Positions 56,204 through 64,000 of a stretch of 64,000 nucleotides of DNA are shown in pieces. The DNA comes from UBA822 sp965249775. GTDB taxonomy: Bacteria; Gemmatimonadota; Gemmatimonadetes; Longimicrobiales; Gaopeijiaceae. The stretch covers positions 1,240,001-1,304,000 of the forward strand of contig OZ252253.1 of assembly GCA_965249775.1 (NCBI GenBank), read 5' to 3'. The notes beneath the pieces are model-generated. The model ran no database searches, was not told the DNA's origin, and worked only from the letters and a program-made list of their open reading frames with translations. The position numbers and the translations under genes are program-made. Position 1 is the stretch's first letter, and each line of letters starts with the position of its first letter.

Positions 56204-56818
56204 ATGAGATTTCGACGCGCCGACACTTTCCCCACGGGCCCGAGCCACCCTGGACGGCGCGCACCTGGAGTGATTCCGACGCGAACCTCGAGGCGGGGTC
56301 GCAACGGATTCTCCAAGGGTGTGGCGCTGCTTTGCACCCTTGCCTCGTGCCTGGCCAGCCTGTCGGTCGCTCCGCTGGCCGCCCAGTCCACATCGGACGA
56401 TATGCGACTCCGCGTCGGTATCACCGCCCTGGGGGTGGGGTCGGTCGGGGCCTCAGTCGAGTTCCTGTGGGGGAGTCGGAGCATCGATGTGAACCTGGGG
56501 ACACTCTCGTTCAAAGAGGTGAGTCTGGCCGTCACAGGTAAGCAGTATTTCGGCTCCGGCGACCTGAGGCCGTTCCTGGGCGTGGGGCTTCTGGGAATCG
56601 CCGGATCGACCGGGCTGGAGGGCGAACAAACGGGCAAGGTACTGCTCCTCCGGCTCCCGGTCGGGGGCGATTGGAACTTCACCGGAAGGCACTACTTCGG
56701 CGGAAGCATCTCGGTGAATGTAGGACTATGGATCGACCGGGCCGATCCCGAGGACGACAGGCCCGTCGAGCGACGGCCGGTTCCCTTTCCCGGCCTGTAC
56801 TATCGTTTCGAGCCCTAG
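56204..56818 (+). CDS. small predicted outer-membrane beta-barrel protein
   Basis: 204 residues. Residues 1-60 are a long basic leader ending in a signal peptide (LLCTLASCLASLSVAPLAAQ); the true start may be further in. The rest is alternating amphipathic strands (MRLRVGITALGVGSVGASVEFLWG, SIDVNLGTLSFKEVSLAVTGKQYF, LRLPVGGDWNFTGRHYFGGSISVNVGLWI) ending in aromatic YYRFEP, like small OmpW/OmpA-type barrels. No family recognised. It is divergent from the phosphodiester glycosidase gene. Confidence 0.65.
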   Translation: MRFRRADTFPTGPSHPGRRAPGVIPTRTSRRGRNGFSKGVALLCTLASCLASLSVAPLAAQSTSDDMRLRVGITALGVGSVGASVEFLWGSRSIDVNLGTLSFKEVSLAVTGKQYFGSGDLRPFLGVGLLGIAGSTGLEGEQTGKVLLLRLPVGGDWNFTGRHYFGGSISVNVGLWIDRADPEDDRPVERRPVPFPGLYYRFEP

Positions 56819-56831
56819 AGGGCGACCTCGT

Positions 56832-57092
56832 CTAAAGCTCTTCCGCGTCGTCCCAGGTTTCCCTCCAGAATTCGTCCTCTTCCTGATTGATCCGCTTCAG
56901 ATCGAGGGGCTCCGGATCATCCGTGAGAAGCGAACCCTCCTCTTCGATCCGACGAATGTCATCCTCTTCGAGTCGCGGCGGGGGCACCTCGAACGACCTC
57001 CTTAGGTTCCGTCGCATGGAAATCCAGGCGTAGGCCACGAAAGCACCGAGGAAGAACCATAGGATCGGCCAGAAAAAACGAAGAACGATCAT
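56832..57092 (-). CDS. small single-helix membrane protein with acidic cytoplasmic tail
   Basis: 86 residues: one N-terminal helix (IVLRFFWPILWFFLGAFVAYAWI) followed by a basic stretch (RRNLRR) and a highly acidic tail (EEDDIRRIEEEGSLLTDD). By the positive-inside rule the tail is cytoplasmic. No family recognised. It lies 13 bases downstream of thrC on the same strand and may share its transcript. Confidence 0.7.
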   Translation of the reverse strand: MIVLRFFWPILWFFLGAFVAYAWISMRRNLRRSFEVPPPRLEEDDIRRIEEEGSLLTDDPEPLDLKRINQEEDEFWRETWDDAEEL

Positions 57093-57105
57093 GACGAATC
57101 CGGGA

Positions 57106-58296
57106 TCATGAGACGGGAGACATCCCTACATACTTAAGCCCGCTGCCCGTGTTGAAAAGGAGGACCTCCTCCTCAGGGTCGAGCGCACCCATCGCGACGA
57201 GAGCAGGCACGGCCGCAGCGACGGCGCCACCCTCCGGCGCCGCGAAGATTCCGGTGTCCTCTCCGACGGCCTTGACCCAGTCGAACATGTCTTGATCGGG
57301 GATCGCCACTGCCGCACCGCCCGACTCGCGGATCGCCCTCAGAATCAGAAAATCGCCGACCGCTCCGGGCACGCGAAGCCCCGATGCATACGTGGCGGCA
57401 TCCTCCCACGGCTCCGCCTCCACGGCTCCAGACTCCCATGCCCGCACCATCGGAGCGCACCCGGCGGCCTGAACGGAGAACATCTTGGGCCGCTCCGACC
57501 CGATCCAGCCCATTCGCTCCATTTCGTCGAACGCCTTCCACATCCCGATCAGCCCCGTCCCGCCGCCAGTCGGATAGACGATGCCGTCGGGAAGCCGGCC
57601 ACCGAGCTGCTCGAACACTTCGTAGCCCATCGTCTTCTTGCCCTCCACCCGGTACGGTTCCTTGAGCGTCGAGAGATCGAACCAACCGTTTTCCTCCACA
57701 CCCCTCCTCACCACGCGCCCGCAATCGGTGATCAGTCCCTCGAGAAGCTGTAGGTCAGCGCCCAGTGCCCGGATCTCGGCCAGAATAGGGACCGGAGTAT
57801 CAGTGGGCACGACCACATGAACCGGCAGTCCGGCCGCCGCGCCGTACGCCGCCGCGGCGCCGCCCGCGTTGCCCGCAGATGGAAGCGCGATTTCGGTAGC
57901 GCCAAGCTCCTTCGCGCGGGAAACGGCCAAGGACAGCCCGCGATCCTTGAAGCTACCCGTGGGGTTCTGCCCCTCGTCCTTGATCCAGACCCGACCGACA
58001 CCCATGCGGGCGGCTAAACGGGGTGCGTCGAGCAGGGGCGTCCACCCCTCGCCCAAGCTAATCTGGCAGGCTCGGTCCCGGACGGGGAGCACGTCCTCAT
58101 AACGCCACAGGTCGGCCCTGCGCCCAGCGACATCGGTGGGCTGAAACCCACGCCCGATCGCCTCGAGATCGTAGCGTGCGAAATACGGCTTCCCGGCGGC
58201 CGACAGGGTATGGAGGGCCTCGCTCTCGACGGTTTCGCCCGTGTAGGTGCACTCGAGGTGGCTGGCTCCGCAGAGAGGGTTGGACAAGGTGATCAT
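57106..58296 (-). CDS. thrC: threonine synthase
   Basis: 396 residues of the PLP fold-type II threonine synthase family. The N-terminal LSNPLCGASHLECTYTGE contains the Cys pair typical of this class, then SLGEGWTPLLDAPRLA, KDEGQNPTGSFKDRG with the PLP lysine (near 120), PSAGNAGGAAAAYGAAAG and VYPTGGGTGLIGMWKAF, the glycine-rich phosphate loop. It converts O-phosphohomoserine to threonine. The ATG overlaps the stop of the CPBP protease gene by 4 bases. No other threonine gene is nearby. Confidence 0.93.
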   Translation of the reverse strand: MITLSNPLCGASHLECTYTGETVESEALHTLSAAGKPYFARYDLEAIGRGFQPTDVAGRRADLWRYEDVLPVRDRACQISLGEGWTPLLDAPRLAARMGVGRVWIKDEGQNPTGSFKDRGLSLAVSRAKELGATEIALPSAGNAGGAAAAYGAAAGLPVHVVVPTDTPVPILAEIRALGADLQLLEGLITDCGRVVRRGVEENGWFDLSTLKEPYRVEGKKTMGYEVFEQLGGRLPDGIVYPTGGGTGLIGMWKAFDEMERMGWIGSERPKMFSVQAAGCAPMVRAWESGAVEAEPWEDAATYASGLRVPGAVGDFLILRAIRESGGAAVAIPDQDMFDWVKAVGEDTGIFAAPEGGAVAAAVPALVAMGALDPEEEVLLFNTGSGLKYVGMSPVS

Positions 58297-59306
58297 CGGT
58301 TCGGGTCGGAGGCTACCGTCATGGTGTTCACATCATCGCCGGATTCGGTCTTCACATCGTGGGGCCCGGCCTTCGCTTCGTGGGGCTCGGCCTTCACTTC
58401 GTGGGGCTCGGCTATCGAAGCGTCGGGCTCGCCTTTTGCGGGATCGGATCCGCCCGAAAGCAGCTTGACGCCCACCGCCACGGCCAACAGAGCCGGAGGC
58501 AGGAGCACCCACGGCGGCGCTTCCCCGCCCCCCTCGAGCCAGGCCCGGAGCGCCGGTATGGAGGCAATCAAGACGATGCTCCCGTTGTTGACGAAGTGCA
58601 TGAGAACCCCAACCCAAATCGAGCGAGTCGATAAAACAGCCCACGCAAGGATGAAGCCGAGCCACGCCGTCGGCAGGAATCGGAACGCCGACTCGAAGGA
58701 AACGTGGAAGGCTCCAAACACCAAGCCGTTGACCACGGCGACCCGCACGGCCGACCCTCGGCCCCGGATCCCAGCGAGGAGCACCCCCCTGAAGACGGCC
58801 TCTTCGCAGATCGCCGGCGTCAGCGCCAGGAGGGCGAGCAGCCACAACAACCGTGAAGGGCTGTCGGCCGTGACGAGGTCCTCCAGACCCTCGAGCATGT
58901 CCCACGGAACCGGGAGCACGAATCCCTGCGCCCAGGCGAGGAACCAGCCTAATGGCGTGGCTCCCGCAATCAGTATTAGCGCGCCAGCGACCTGCGGACT
59001 CGCTGGACGCCGCAAGGAGAAGGTCTCGCGGACATCGAAGCCGGCCACCCGTGCGAAGAAGAACGCCGGAAGGAGCAGGAGCAGCCACTCGGAGAGGAAC
59101 AGCCCCTGCTCTCCCAACCCCGCCTGGAGCCGGAAGCCCACGAAGAAGAAGAGCACGGCCACGGCAGCGATGAATCCGATCGCCTGTGCGGCACTCGGGG
59201 TGGCCGACACCGGGCCAAGCAGCCGTCGCAGGCTCACCGTGCGAGCCGTCCGCAAGTCTTTGCCAAGTCCTGGAACTCGATCATGCAGGGCACCGTATGT
59301 GAACAT
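58293..59306 (-). CDS. CPBP family intramembrane metalloprotease
   Basis: 337 residues with about eight helices. CAAX/CPBP (Abi) motifs are all present: EEAVFRG (near 165), FGAFHVS and LMHFVNNGSIVL. The first ~30 residues are basic; the last ~50 are a hydrophilic tail that includes three 7-residue repeats (EPHEVKA type) encoded by a 21-bp tandem repeat. Family members are membrane-embedded proteases; bacterial substrates are mostly unknown. It is coupled to thrC by a 4-base overlap. Confidence 0.9.
   Translation of the reverse strand: MFTYGALHDRVPGLGKDLRTARTVSLRRLLGPVSATPSAAQAIGFIAAVAVLFFFVGFRLQAGLGEQGLFLSEWLLLLLPAFFFARVAGFDVRETFSLRRPASPQVAGALILIAGATPLGWFLAWAQGFVLPVPWDMLEGLEDLVTADSPSRLLWLLALLALTPAICEEAVFRGVLLAGIRGRGSAVRVAVVNGLVFGAFHVSFESAFRFLPTAWLGFILAWAVLSTRSIWVGVLMHFVNNGSIVLIASIPALRAWLEGGGEAPPWVLLPPALLAVAVGVKLLSGGSDPAKGEPDASIAEPHEVKAEPHEAKAGPHDVKTESGDDVNTMTVASDPNR
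58351..58412. repeat. 21-bp tandem repeat, three copies, inside the CPBP gene
   Basis: Units 58351-58371, 58372-58392 and 58393-58412 share TTCGTGGGGCTCGGCC-type sequence and encode the charged 7-residue repeats of the C-terminal tail. Unit length is a multiple of three. Confidence 0.88.
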
Positions 59307-59376
59307 GCGTGATCAGGGCAACCCTCCATCGCGCCACCGCATCCAACGGTAAAGAATACTTCGAACCCTCGTGGGA

Positions 59377-59955
59377 ATGAACGAAGCCCAGATTCTACGA
59401 AAAGCGTGCCAGGGGGACGGTCCGGCCGTACGGGCTCTCTACGAAAGGTATTCCCCTCGGGTGTACGCGGTTGTCCGGCGCATAGCAGCCGACGACGATC
59501 TGGCGCAGGATTATGCGCAGGAGGCGTGGATCCGTGCGATCCGTGCGCTTCCGACGTTCCGGGGAGAGGCCCGGTTCTCCACGTGGCTTCATCGTATCGC
59601 GGTAAACTCCGCCCTTCAAGCGGTTCGGACAGCGGAGACGCGACACAAGAGAGAGGCGCCCTTACCCGAGTCGTTGGCCGTTGCGCCTCCGGCAGGGGAC
59701 GCTCTGCTGAGTAAGAAGCTCGAGTGGGCACTCGACCGCTTGCCCGGGCGCATGCGCAAGGTATTGATCCTCCATGACGTAGAGGGTTACACCCACGACG
59801 AAATCGGTGACCTGTTGGGAACCACCGCGGGAACATCCAAGTCCCAACTCTTCAAGGCGCGCGGAAAGATGAGAGTGTTACTGAAGCACCTGGATTCATC
59901 GGAGAAGCCAGGTTCGACGGAAGACCGAAAGGAAATGGAAGCATGGAGCATCTGA
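59377..59955 (+). CDS. ECF-type RNA polymerase sigma factor
   Basis: About 192 residues (ATG 59377; a GTG two codons earlier is possible). Region 2 is RALYERYSPRVYAVVRRIAADDDLAQDYAQEAWIRAIRALPTFRGEARFSTWLHRIAVN (about 20-85). Region 4 is LDRLPGRMRKVLILHDVEGYTHDEIGDLLGTTAGTSKSQLFKARGKMR (about 115-165). It overlaps the anti-sigma gene by 13 bases and heads an ECF - anti-sigma - PDZ protein operon, as in envelope-stress modules. No promoter for it could be assigned with confidence. Confidence 0.92.
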   Translation: MNEAQILRKACQGDGPAVRALYERYSPRVYAVVRRIAADDDLAQDYAQEAWIRAIRALPTFRGEARFSTWLHRIAVNSALQAVRTAETRHKREAPLPESLAVAPPAGDALLSKKLEWALDRLPGRMRKVLILHDVEGYTHDEIGDLLGTTAGTSKSQLFKARGKMRVLLKHLDSSEKPGSTEDRKEMEAWSI

Positions 59956-60611
59956 CGCAAGACACGTTGGCTCGTCTCGTAGACGAGCGGCCGAACCCCG
60001 ACGAGCGGGAGCACATCAGAGGCTGCAGCCGCTGTGCAGAGGAGCTCCGGGCGTTCAGGCTTCAGTCCGACGCCCTGGGGGGCCTTCCAGCGCTGAGGCC
60101 TCCACCGGGCGACTGGGCGTCGCTGGAGGCCAAGCTCGTGAGCGAGGGGCTGGTCCGCACGCCGGAGACCTTCCGGCGCTTTGGCTTCGCGGCAGCCCCG
60201 GCCTGGATGCAGGCGGCGGCGGCCGTCGTGGTGTTCCTCGGGGGTACAGGCTTCGGGCTCGCACTCACGACCCGGGCGACACCGGATGCGCTATCTCCCG
60301 AGAGCATGCTCCTACCTGTCTCACAGATCTCCACGGCCGAAGAGGCAGTGCGAGCGGTGGAGCTGGCCGAACAAAACTATCTGCAGGCGCTCGTGCGTTA
60401 CCGTCAGTTTACTCGAGCGAATGACGGGCCGCCGGTTGCGGACCCCTTGAGCAGAGTAACGGCGTTGGAGGGGCTGTTGGCAGGGAGCCAGGAGGCAGTG
60501 CGTCTCGCACCGGCGGATCCGTTCTTCAACGGACTCCTGGTCAACGTGTTGGCCGAGCGGCAGGAAGTGCTGCGACAAATCTCTAGCAGCCGGGACGACG
60601 ACTGGTTCTGA
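59943..60611 (+). CDS. zinc-finger anti-sigma factor, membrane-anchored
   Basis: 222 residues. The ZAS zinc motif is H-x3-C-x2-C (HIRGCSRC, near 24-31) in a short N-terminal cytoplasmic domain. A Pro-rich linker leads to one transmembrane helix (about 95-112, QAAAAVVVFLGGTGFGLAL), then a periplasmic helical domain (EEAVRAVELAEQNYLQALVRYRQF). It should hold the sigma factor encoded just upstream. Release could involve proteolysis, as in RseA-type systems. Confidence 0.85.
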   Translation: MEHLTQDTLARLVDERPNPDEREHIRGCSRCAEELRAFRLQSDALGGLPALRPPPGDWASLEAKLVSEGLVRTPETFRRFGFAAAPAWMQAAAAVVVFLGGTGFGLALTTRATPDALSPESMLLPVSQISTAEEAVRAVELAEQNYLQALVRYRQFTRANDGPPVADPLSRVTALEGLLAGSQEAVRLAPADPFFNGLLVNVLAERQEVLRQISSSRDDDWF

Positions 60612-60612
60612 T

Positions 60613-61854
60613 ATGAGCGTGAGCCCTCTCATGAGACTTCGGAGCTTGGGGCAGACAGCGGCTCTGGTCGCCGCGTCTATCGTCGTTTGCACGTCCAGCG
60701 GTTACGCCCAGATCACCCGGCCGGGCCCAATCGTGGCTGTCGCTCCGGCTCCCCCGCCCTATCCGGTCGAGAGAGGCTGGATAGGCATCGGCGTCGACCT
60801 GACTGTTTCGGAGGCTAGAAGAGGTACTTCCAACTTGATAGTTCGCGTTGTGCGCACCGTGGACGGGAGCCCGGCAGCGGTCGCCGGAGTCGTCCCCGGC
60901 GACGTCATCCGTGCCATCGACGGCGAGCCACTCACCCTTGAAGGGTGGCAGAGCTTTACGCAAAACCTCCGTCGGGGGACCGATTTGCGTCTTGGGCTCG
61001 ACCGGGGCGGCCGCAGTCGGGAGGTACGCCTCACGACCGCACCGCGACCGAGCCTCGCACCCGTGCCTGTAGGGTTTACCGATCTCCTGGACTCGGTGAG
61101 GACGTCGTTCCAGAGCCGGCTCGAGTCGAACAGCAGCGTGTGGGCCAGCCGGGACTATTTGGCGCTCCTGACGGCGGGCGGTTCGATCGAAGAGGCCTCC
61201 TCGCGTATCCTCGATCAGGTGCGCCAGAATACCGTGGGCTTCCGCTTCCGCGCGGGATCCGCGGCCGACCTCATGGCTCCGTCACGGGAGGGTGGCAACC
61301 GGTACTCCGTGGTGTGGAGCACGGATGCTGCGCTCCCCTTCGAGTACCTCATGCTGCAATCACCGGAGGCCGACTCGGTGAAGACTGCGATCATCCACTT
61401 GCGGGGGGAGCTGACCCGGTCGGACAATGAGCGGGTCCGCGAGGACCTCGAAGAGCTTACCTTCCGACTGGCCGAGATCGGCTCGATCGAGCGAGAAAAC
61501 AGGACGCAGGCGGGGAGGTTCGGGGCCGATCTGACGGTAGACGTTCGGCCGATTACGGCCCGCGTCGTTGGCCAAAACTTCGTTTGCGGAGCCCAGGTAA
61601 ACGACCTTAACCCCCAGCTGGGCAGCTACTTCGGTACCGACCGGGGCGTGTTGGTCATCCAGGTGCTGAGCGGGACGCCGTGCGACGAGGCGCGTCTCTT
61701 ACCGGGTGACGTGATTACTCAGGTTGGTGACACGGAGATCGATAGCGTTGCGACCTTCCGCAGGGTTCTGAACCAGGTCTTCGCTCGTAGCCGAGAAGCC
61801 GATCTGACGTTGTTACGGCGGGGAGAGCGGGCCACGGCTACGTTGTCACGCTGA
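60613..61854 (+). CDS. exported protein with two PDZ domains
   Basis: 413 residues. Signal peptide (AALVAASIVVCTSSGYAQ). First PDZ about 50-145 (GWIGIGVDLTVSE, SPAAVAGVVPGDVIRAIDGEPL), second about 320-410 (LGSYFGTDRGVLVIQVLSGTPCDEARLLPGDVITQVGDTEIDSVATFRRVL). The middle 150-310 has no recognised protease triad and a possible coiled coil (ENDERVREDLEELTFRLAEIGSIERE-like). PDZ proteins often sense misfolded outer-membrane proteins. It starts one base after the anti-sigma stop, so it likely belongs to that envelope-stress pathway. Confidence 0.83.
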   Translation: MSVSPLMRLRSLGQTAALVAASIVVCTSSGYAQITRPGPIVAVAPAPPPYPVERGWIGIGVDLTVSEARRGTSNLIVRVVRTVDGSPAAVAGVVPGDVIRAIDGEPLTLEGWQSFTQNLRRGTDLRLGLDRGGRSREVRLTTAPRPSLAPVPVGFTDLLDSVRTSFQSRLESNSSVWASRDYLALLTAGGSIEEASSRILDQVRQNTVGFRFRAGSAADLMAPSREGGNRYSVVWSTDAALPFEYLMLQSPEADSVKTAIIHLRGELTRSDNERVREDLEELTFRLAEIGSIERENRTQAGRFGADLTVDVRPITARVVGQNFVCGAQVNDLNPQLGSYFGTDRGVLVIQVLSGTPCDEARLLPGDVITQVGDTEIDSVATFRRVLNQVFARSREADLTLLRRGERATATLSR

Positions 61855-61896
61855 GGTCCTCTGGCTCTGCCGGGCGTACCGAGAACGCCCCGCACA

Positions 61897-61991
61897 CCGA
61901 GACCCCTACGCCCTCACTCCGCCGACGCTCGCTAGCGCTTCGCTCCACCGCTACGCGGCGGACCGTCTCCGTGAGGGCGTAGGGGCCTCGG
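61897..61991. repeat. long hairpin element 3 (21-bp arms, conserved core)
   Basis: Arms 61897-61917 and 61971-61991 pair over 21 bp with one transition mismatch. The loop carries GACGCT and GCGCTTCGCTCCACCGC-TAC-GCGGCGGACCGTC, the same core as the elements at 30168, 30398 and 63399. It fills almost the whole gap between the convergent PDZ and cyclase genes, where it could act as a bidirectional terminator. Confidence 0.87.
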
Positions 61992-61995
61992 TGTT

Positions 61996-62580
61996 CTACC
62001 ACCTTCGCGCGTTTTGGGCAGGACTCTTCCCAAGCCCAGTGTAGGGTTCTCCGGAGTCCTCGAGCACGTAGACCGCGGGCAGCTTTCGCTTGTCCCACGA
62101 CGAGCGCTCGCTGCTGGGCAACTTTCGATAGACGCGTTCACTCAAGCGGATGCCGCTGCCTCTGCCGAGTAGGAACGTCTGGTTGACGGCTCTTCCAAGG
62201 ATGTCGAATCGGCGACTCGAACCGGTGCCGAACTCCGTGGCGATGACTTCGCCGAGGTGGACATTCGCGCCGAGCCTAAAATCGAGTCCGATGTCCAGGG
62301 CCAAGTCGGCGACGGCTCGTTGCATCATGGTTGCGGCGGCGACAGCCTCTGAGGCGGCGTCGGGCGGGAAGATGCTCAGCACGCCGTCACCGTTGAACTT
62401 GATGACCTTGCCGCCCTGCTCTTCGACAACCTCGCTGGCCATTCGATAGTACCGCTCGATGAACACCGCCATCTCGGCATCGGAGTGCGAACGAAATGCC
62501 CCGGCGTACCCGCTTACGTCGGCGAGGAGGATGATCGTCGGCGCGGACGGGAACTGGGGCGCCGTGGGGGGCGAGGCCAT
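61996..62580 (-). CDS. single-domain class III adenylate/guanylate cyclase
   Basis: 194 residues from the ATG at 62580 (MASPPTAP), with GAGG 4 bases upstream; a longer frame to 62727 is not needed. A single class III catalytic domain: first metal Asp in LLADVSGYAGAF (near 25), the second in IKFNGDGVLSIF (near 68), then GLDFRLGANVHLGEVIATEFGTGSSRRFDILGRAVNQTFLLGRG. It has no sensor or membrane domain. The residues that select ATP or GTP were not determined. Some stand-alone members of this family are inactive or bind other partners. Product and role unknown. Confidence 0.85.
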   Translation of the reverse strand: MASPPTAPQFPSAPTIILLADVSGYAGAFRSHSDAEMAVFIERYYRMASEVVEEQGGKVIKFNGDGVLSIFPPDAASEAVAAATMMQRAVADLALDIGLDFRLGANVHLGEVIATEFGTGSSRRFDILGRAVNQTFLLGRGSGIRLSERVYRKLPSSERSSWDKRKLPAVYVLEDSGEPYTGLGKSPAQNARRW

Positions 62581-62737
62581 ACTACCTCTCTTTGCCTGAA
62601 TGCCTGGAAGTGCGGGGGTGACTCCCGCCGGTCCCGTCAGGGATACCGATGATGGACAGTCGCGTCGCGAGACGTTTGGGTCAAGAAAGACGGTGAGAAG
62701 CACTTCGGATACAGAGTGGTAGGGCACGCGAGATTGT

Positions 62738-62759
62738 CCCCCAAGCTGGAAACTTGGGG
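62738..62759 (-). terminator. hairpin after the pilin-like gene
   Basis: A 7-bp perfect stem CCCCAAG/CTTGGGG (62739-62745 with 62753-62759), about 15 bases after the pilin-like stop on the minus strand. No T run follows, so terminator function is tentative. Confidence 0.5.
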
Positions 62760-62773
62760 CTTCTCAGGTTCGA

Positions 62774-63235
62774 TTAGCGCGACTGATCCGAGCAGTAGAT
62801 TTCACCAGGCTCGGTGACGGGGTCCGGGGGTCGCATCTCTCCCAGGAAAATCACGCATTGAACCGGCGTGCCTGCGTGGGTCGCATGTGCACTGAAGCCG
62901 TCGCTTGTAGCGTCATCGACGATGAGCCTGATCCCCGAAGAAGGTTGAAAGCCGTCCGGGTAGTAGTCGATCATGAGTAGCTCGGATAGAGAGGTGCTGT
63001 ACGCCTCGTGGTCGGAATAGTAGACCTCCTGCGCTGACGAAAGACTGCGAAGATTGCTCTCCATCATCTGCGTGTAAGTGTATTCCCTGGTTTGGCAAGC
63101 GCACGAAGGCGCGAGAAACCATACGCTCGCCCCGATGACCACCGCGAAGATTGCACCGATTCTGGCGGTGTCCTTGAGAACGGTACGCATGAGTCTTGCG
63201 GCTGCAGTGCGACTTTGCGATGGTTCGTTTCCCAT
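62774..63235 (-). CDS. pilin-like exported protein without a class III prepilin signal
   Basis: About 153 residues from the ATG at 63235, with GAGG 8 bases upstream. It begins with a basic region and one hydrophobic helix (IGAIFAVVIGASVWFLAPSCAC), not GFTLIEL. The part after it (MESNLRSLSSAQEVYYSDHEAYSTSLSEL ... SDGFSAHATHA ... QCVIFLG ... IYCSDQ) aligns with the globular domain of both major pilins at 1743-2640, including the two late cysteines. It therefore looks like a pilin head domain placed on an ordinary membrane anchor or signal. SCAC could be a lipobox-like site, though it is not canonical. Function unknown. Confidence 0.7.
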   Translation of the reverse strand: MGNEPSQSRTAAARLMRTVLKDTARIGAIFAVVIGASVWFLAPSCACQTREYTYTQMMESNLRSLSSAQEVYYSDHEAYSTSLSELLMIDYYPDGFQPSSGIRLIVDDATSDGFSAHATHAGTPVQCVIFLGEMRPPDPVTEPGEIYCSDQSR

Positions 63236-63398
63236 GGGTCGAGCCTCTCCCCGAGCTGCCTTGTCTACTTCAATTCTCGGCACGGTAAGGCCAAGCATCA
63301 AGGAAATCGATAGCGCACTAAAAGCGCTGCGACCTTGGCTCCGATCGACGCGCCTGGCCACATCGATCCGCCGGGGGGAGGGTGGTGGCCAAGCTACA

Positions 63399-63516
63399 GC
63401 CGGGAGGGTGTGATGTCCTCACGGAGCCGGTCCGCCGCGAAGCGGTGGAGCGCCCGATCCGCGGCAACGCCGCGGATCGCAGCGTCGGCGGAGAGAGGGC
63501 ATCACACCCTCCCGGC
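63399..63516. repeat. long hairpin element 4 (22-bp arms, conserved core with nested hairpin)
   Basis: Arms 63399-63420 and 63495-63516 pair over 22 bp with one transition mismatch. The loop carries the shared core on the minus strand (GCGCTCCACCGCTTCGCGG, GACCGG). It also contains an extra perfect 10-bp hairpin GATCCGCGGC-GTT-GCCGCGGATC (63456-63478). It lies between the permease stop (63538) and the pilin-like gene. Confidence 0.87.
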
Positions 63517-63537
63517 GCTGCCCACATGTGAGCCCGC

Positions 63538-64000
<463 letters not shown>

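Overview
This window is GC-rich and densely packed, and comes from a Gram-negative bacterium with type IV pili, an outer membrane (LptF/LptG, a TonB-dependent receptor) and a giant SprA/Sov-like outer-membrane translocon. The combination of SprA outside Bacteroidota, many signal peptides ending in AQ, DUF5715/LysM and S9 proteins and high GC suggests Gemmatimonadota or a close relative. That placement is inference; there is no rRNA or other phylogenetic marker here.

Layout. (1) 1-10.5 kb, minus strand: a type IV pilus control and probable glycosylation block. From upstream to downstream it holds a PilS-like kinase, an NtrC-type regulator, a Dpm1-like glycosyltransferase, two TMTC-like GT-C/TPR membrane proteins, two major-pilin genes with a sigma-54-type promoter in front of the first, and a second kinase/NtrC-type regulator pair cut by the window edge. 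(2) 10.6-16.5 kb: housekeeping and stress genes (flavin reductase-like protein, LAS-type peptidase with LysM, superoxide dismutase, DNA polymerase IV, Na+/amino-acid symporter, HIT hydrolase). (3) 16.5-27.6 kb, minus: the pilus motor block pilB-pilT-pilC, a ComEA-like HhH protein and SprA. (4) 27.6-30.1 kb, plus: lptF-lptG. (5) 30.1-33.0 kb: an accessory island. It has long hairpin repeats, a direct repeat, paired operator-like palindromes, an AT-rich membrane-protein gene that ends exactly in an integron-type attC site, two more genes, and a decayed second attC-like site. No integrase is in the window, so it resembles a cluster of attC sites lacking an integrase. (6) 33-48.5 kb: DapF-like protein, MetH plus a YitJ-like homocysteine methyltransferase/MTHFR fusion, surface-glycan genes (membrane proteins, FdtD-like and DegT enzymes for a 3-acetamido-3,6-dideoxyhexose, GT2), a second MTHFR-like protein and an M24 aminopeptidase. 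(7) 48.5-64 kb: S9 peptidase, TonB receptor and regulatory-domain surface protein, phosphodiester glycosidase lipoprotein, threonine synthase, CPBP protease, an ECF sigma/anti-sigma/PDZ operon, a class III cyclase, an unusual pilin-like protein and a MacB-type permease cut by the window edge.

The pilus genes at both ends of the first 28 kb belong together: pilins, motors, ComEA (DNA uptake), two NtrC-type two-component systems and a sigma-54 promoter. Three genes (first kinase, PilB, a glycan membrane protein) are each split by a single-base frameshift although both halves are well conserved, so sequence errors are likely.

The most unusual items are: a family of at least four long hairpins with element-specific arms around a shared core; the attC-bounded island; the Dpm1/TMTC-like gene set beside pilin genes; a DapF-like protein with both catalytic cysteines replaced by serine; and a pilin-like protein that has lost the prepilin N-terminus.
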